Of a stretch of DNA of 6,417 nucleotides, positions 5,642-6,417 are shown one piece after another (within the stretch, counting starts at the first letter, position 1; each line of letters begins with the position of its first letter). The position numbers were made by a program, and so were the translations under genes. The stretch comes from Planctomycetota bacterium (lineage in GTDB: Bacteria; Planctomycetota; MHYJ01; JACPRB01). The notes beneath the pieces were generated by a model, which was given only the letters and a program-made list of their open reading frames with translations, had not been told where the DNA came from and made no database searches. The DNA lies in assembly GCA_023261405.1 (NCBI GenBank), contig JAHFOZ010000312.1, positions 1-6,417 on the forward strand, written 5' to 3'.

Positions 5642-6417
5642 TGGGGGGCTCGGCGCTCTCGGCCGGGCCGGCCGTGGCGGCGATGTCCTCCTGTTTCACG
5701 CCGCCCGCGTTGAACCGCGCGGCGCGCTTGAGGAGGTCGTCGAGCGCCTCGTCGAACGGTGGCACGACCTTCATGAAGCGGAGCGGATTGACGCGTGCGA
5801 TGACAAAGGCCTTCAGGTAGGGGCTCTTGAAGCCCTTCGCCTGGAGCGCCTGGACGTGGATGACCACCCGGGCGTCGAGCGCCTCGATCTTCGCCGCGCG
5901 GGCCTCGCGAACCTTGAGGGCCGGGGCGAGCGGCGACTCCAGCCACCCGTCCACCCTCTTGAGGATGGACTGGTACGCCCCGCCCGAGAAGCGGCCGTTC
6001 TTCTCGTAGCAGACCCCCAGCGTCGCGAAGGCAGGCTCCTCGAATTCGAGCGCATGGGCGCTCTCGGGGGCCTGGTCCGCGGCCGCGAGCGCGCGGTACA
6101 TGCGGATCACCTCGAGCGATTTCTCCCGAAGGTTGTGCGCCTTCTCGACGTTGAGCGCGAGGATCTTGTACTGGATCGCCGGGTCCGGGAGGACGAGCGC
6201 GGTGATCGTCCGGGCGCCGAGCCGCAGCATGGACTCGAGGCGGTGGCGGCCATTGGGCGTCCAGTAGCGGTCGCCCGCCGGGACGGCGATGATCGGATCG
6301 AGGAAGCGCCCGAGCTTCCCGATCGTCTCGCCCAGCCGCTTCGCGTGGGATTCCGAGAGGTCGCGCTGGAACGGCGTGGGGTCCACGCGGTCGATCGGGA
6401 GGGCGGCGAAGATCGTG
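5637..6417 (-). CDS. ParB-N-domain protein, 5' end outside window
   Basis: The frame is open to the right edge. The last bases encode TIFAALPIDRV ahead of the GTG at 6386, and this fits the usual ParB opening (LPIDRVDPTPFQR), so the true start lies beyond the window; 259 complete codons are visible. Numbering from that GTG, residues 1-68 look like a ParB/Srx-fold domain with the PNGRHRLESMLRLG box (45-57; GRHR corresponds to the GxRR-type nucleotide-binding motif). LNVEKAHNLREKSLEVIRMY (78-97) resembles the ParB ENxQR...E segment. Residues about 119-150 could be a helix-turn-helix-like part, and the tail (226-249) is polar and disordered. ParB-type domains bind CTP and DNA in partition proteins, but some members are regulators or nucleases. 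No ParA gene is visible, so a chromosome-partition role is unproven. The downstream lipoprotein gene follows after 59 bases. Confidence 0.87.
   Translation of the reverse strand, partial: TIFAALPIDRVDPTPFQRDLSESHAKRLGETIGKLGRFLDPIIAVPAGDRYWTPNGRHRLESMLRLGARTITALVLPDPAIQYKILALNVEKAHNLREKSLEVIRMYRALAAADQAPESAHALEFEEPAFATLGVCYEKNGRFSGGAYQSILKRVDGWLESPLAPALKVREARAAKIEALDARVVIHVQALQAKGFKSPYLKAFVIARVNPLRFMKVVPPFDEALDDLLKRAARFNAGGVKQEDIAATAGPAESAEPPS

Noticed and set aside
5578..5946. Upstream in-frame extension of the lipoprotein gene into the ParB-like gene
   Set aside because: It would overlap the ParB-like gene in another frame and bury the lipoprotein signal mid-protein. The lipobox spacing requires the ATG at 5577.

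Overview
This is a GC-rich bacterial window with five protein-coding genes, two of them cut by the window edges. I see no RNA gene, CRISPR array, insertion sequence or phage gene. The left part (1-3666, minus strand) is a two-gene operon: a large secreted cytochrome-like protein with the domain order PSCyt1, PSCyt2 (DUF1549), LamG-like, PSD1 (DUF1553), followed 23 bases later by a DUF1501 protein with a twin-arginine export signal. This pair is a hallmark of Planctomycetota and Verrucomicrobiota and also occurs in Acidobacteriota. The source is therefore probably an uncultured member of one of these groups, but the window does not decide which.

At 3667-3885 lies a G-rich divergent spacer. It holds a perfect TATAAT box and a strong ribosome binding site for a plus-strand gene (3886-5181). 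That gene encodes an exported alpha/beta-hydrolase-like protein with a GHSGGG nucleophile elbow and a C-terminal fibronectin-III-like module. It converges, with 39 bases between, on two minus-strand genes: a 118-residue predicted lipoprotein (5221-5577) of unknown function, and upstream of it a ParB-N-domain protein (5637-6417) whose start lies beyond the right edge. The 59-base gap between these two holds paired GTTAAC sites and a possible leaderless-type promoter.

Four of the five products appear to be exported: cytochrome, Tat substrate, hydrolase and lipoprotein. The left pair most likely forms one functional unit at the periplasmic side. No shared pathway links the left pair to the right-hand genes. 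My hand counts of Leu and Asp codons show a clear change in codon usage between the left pair and the three right-hand genes, with the break inside the 3667-3885 spacer. This suggests horizontal acquisition of one block or a chimeric assembly, and it is the most notable observation here. I did not find a convincing new multi-gene system.
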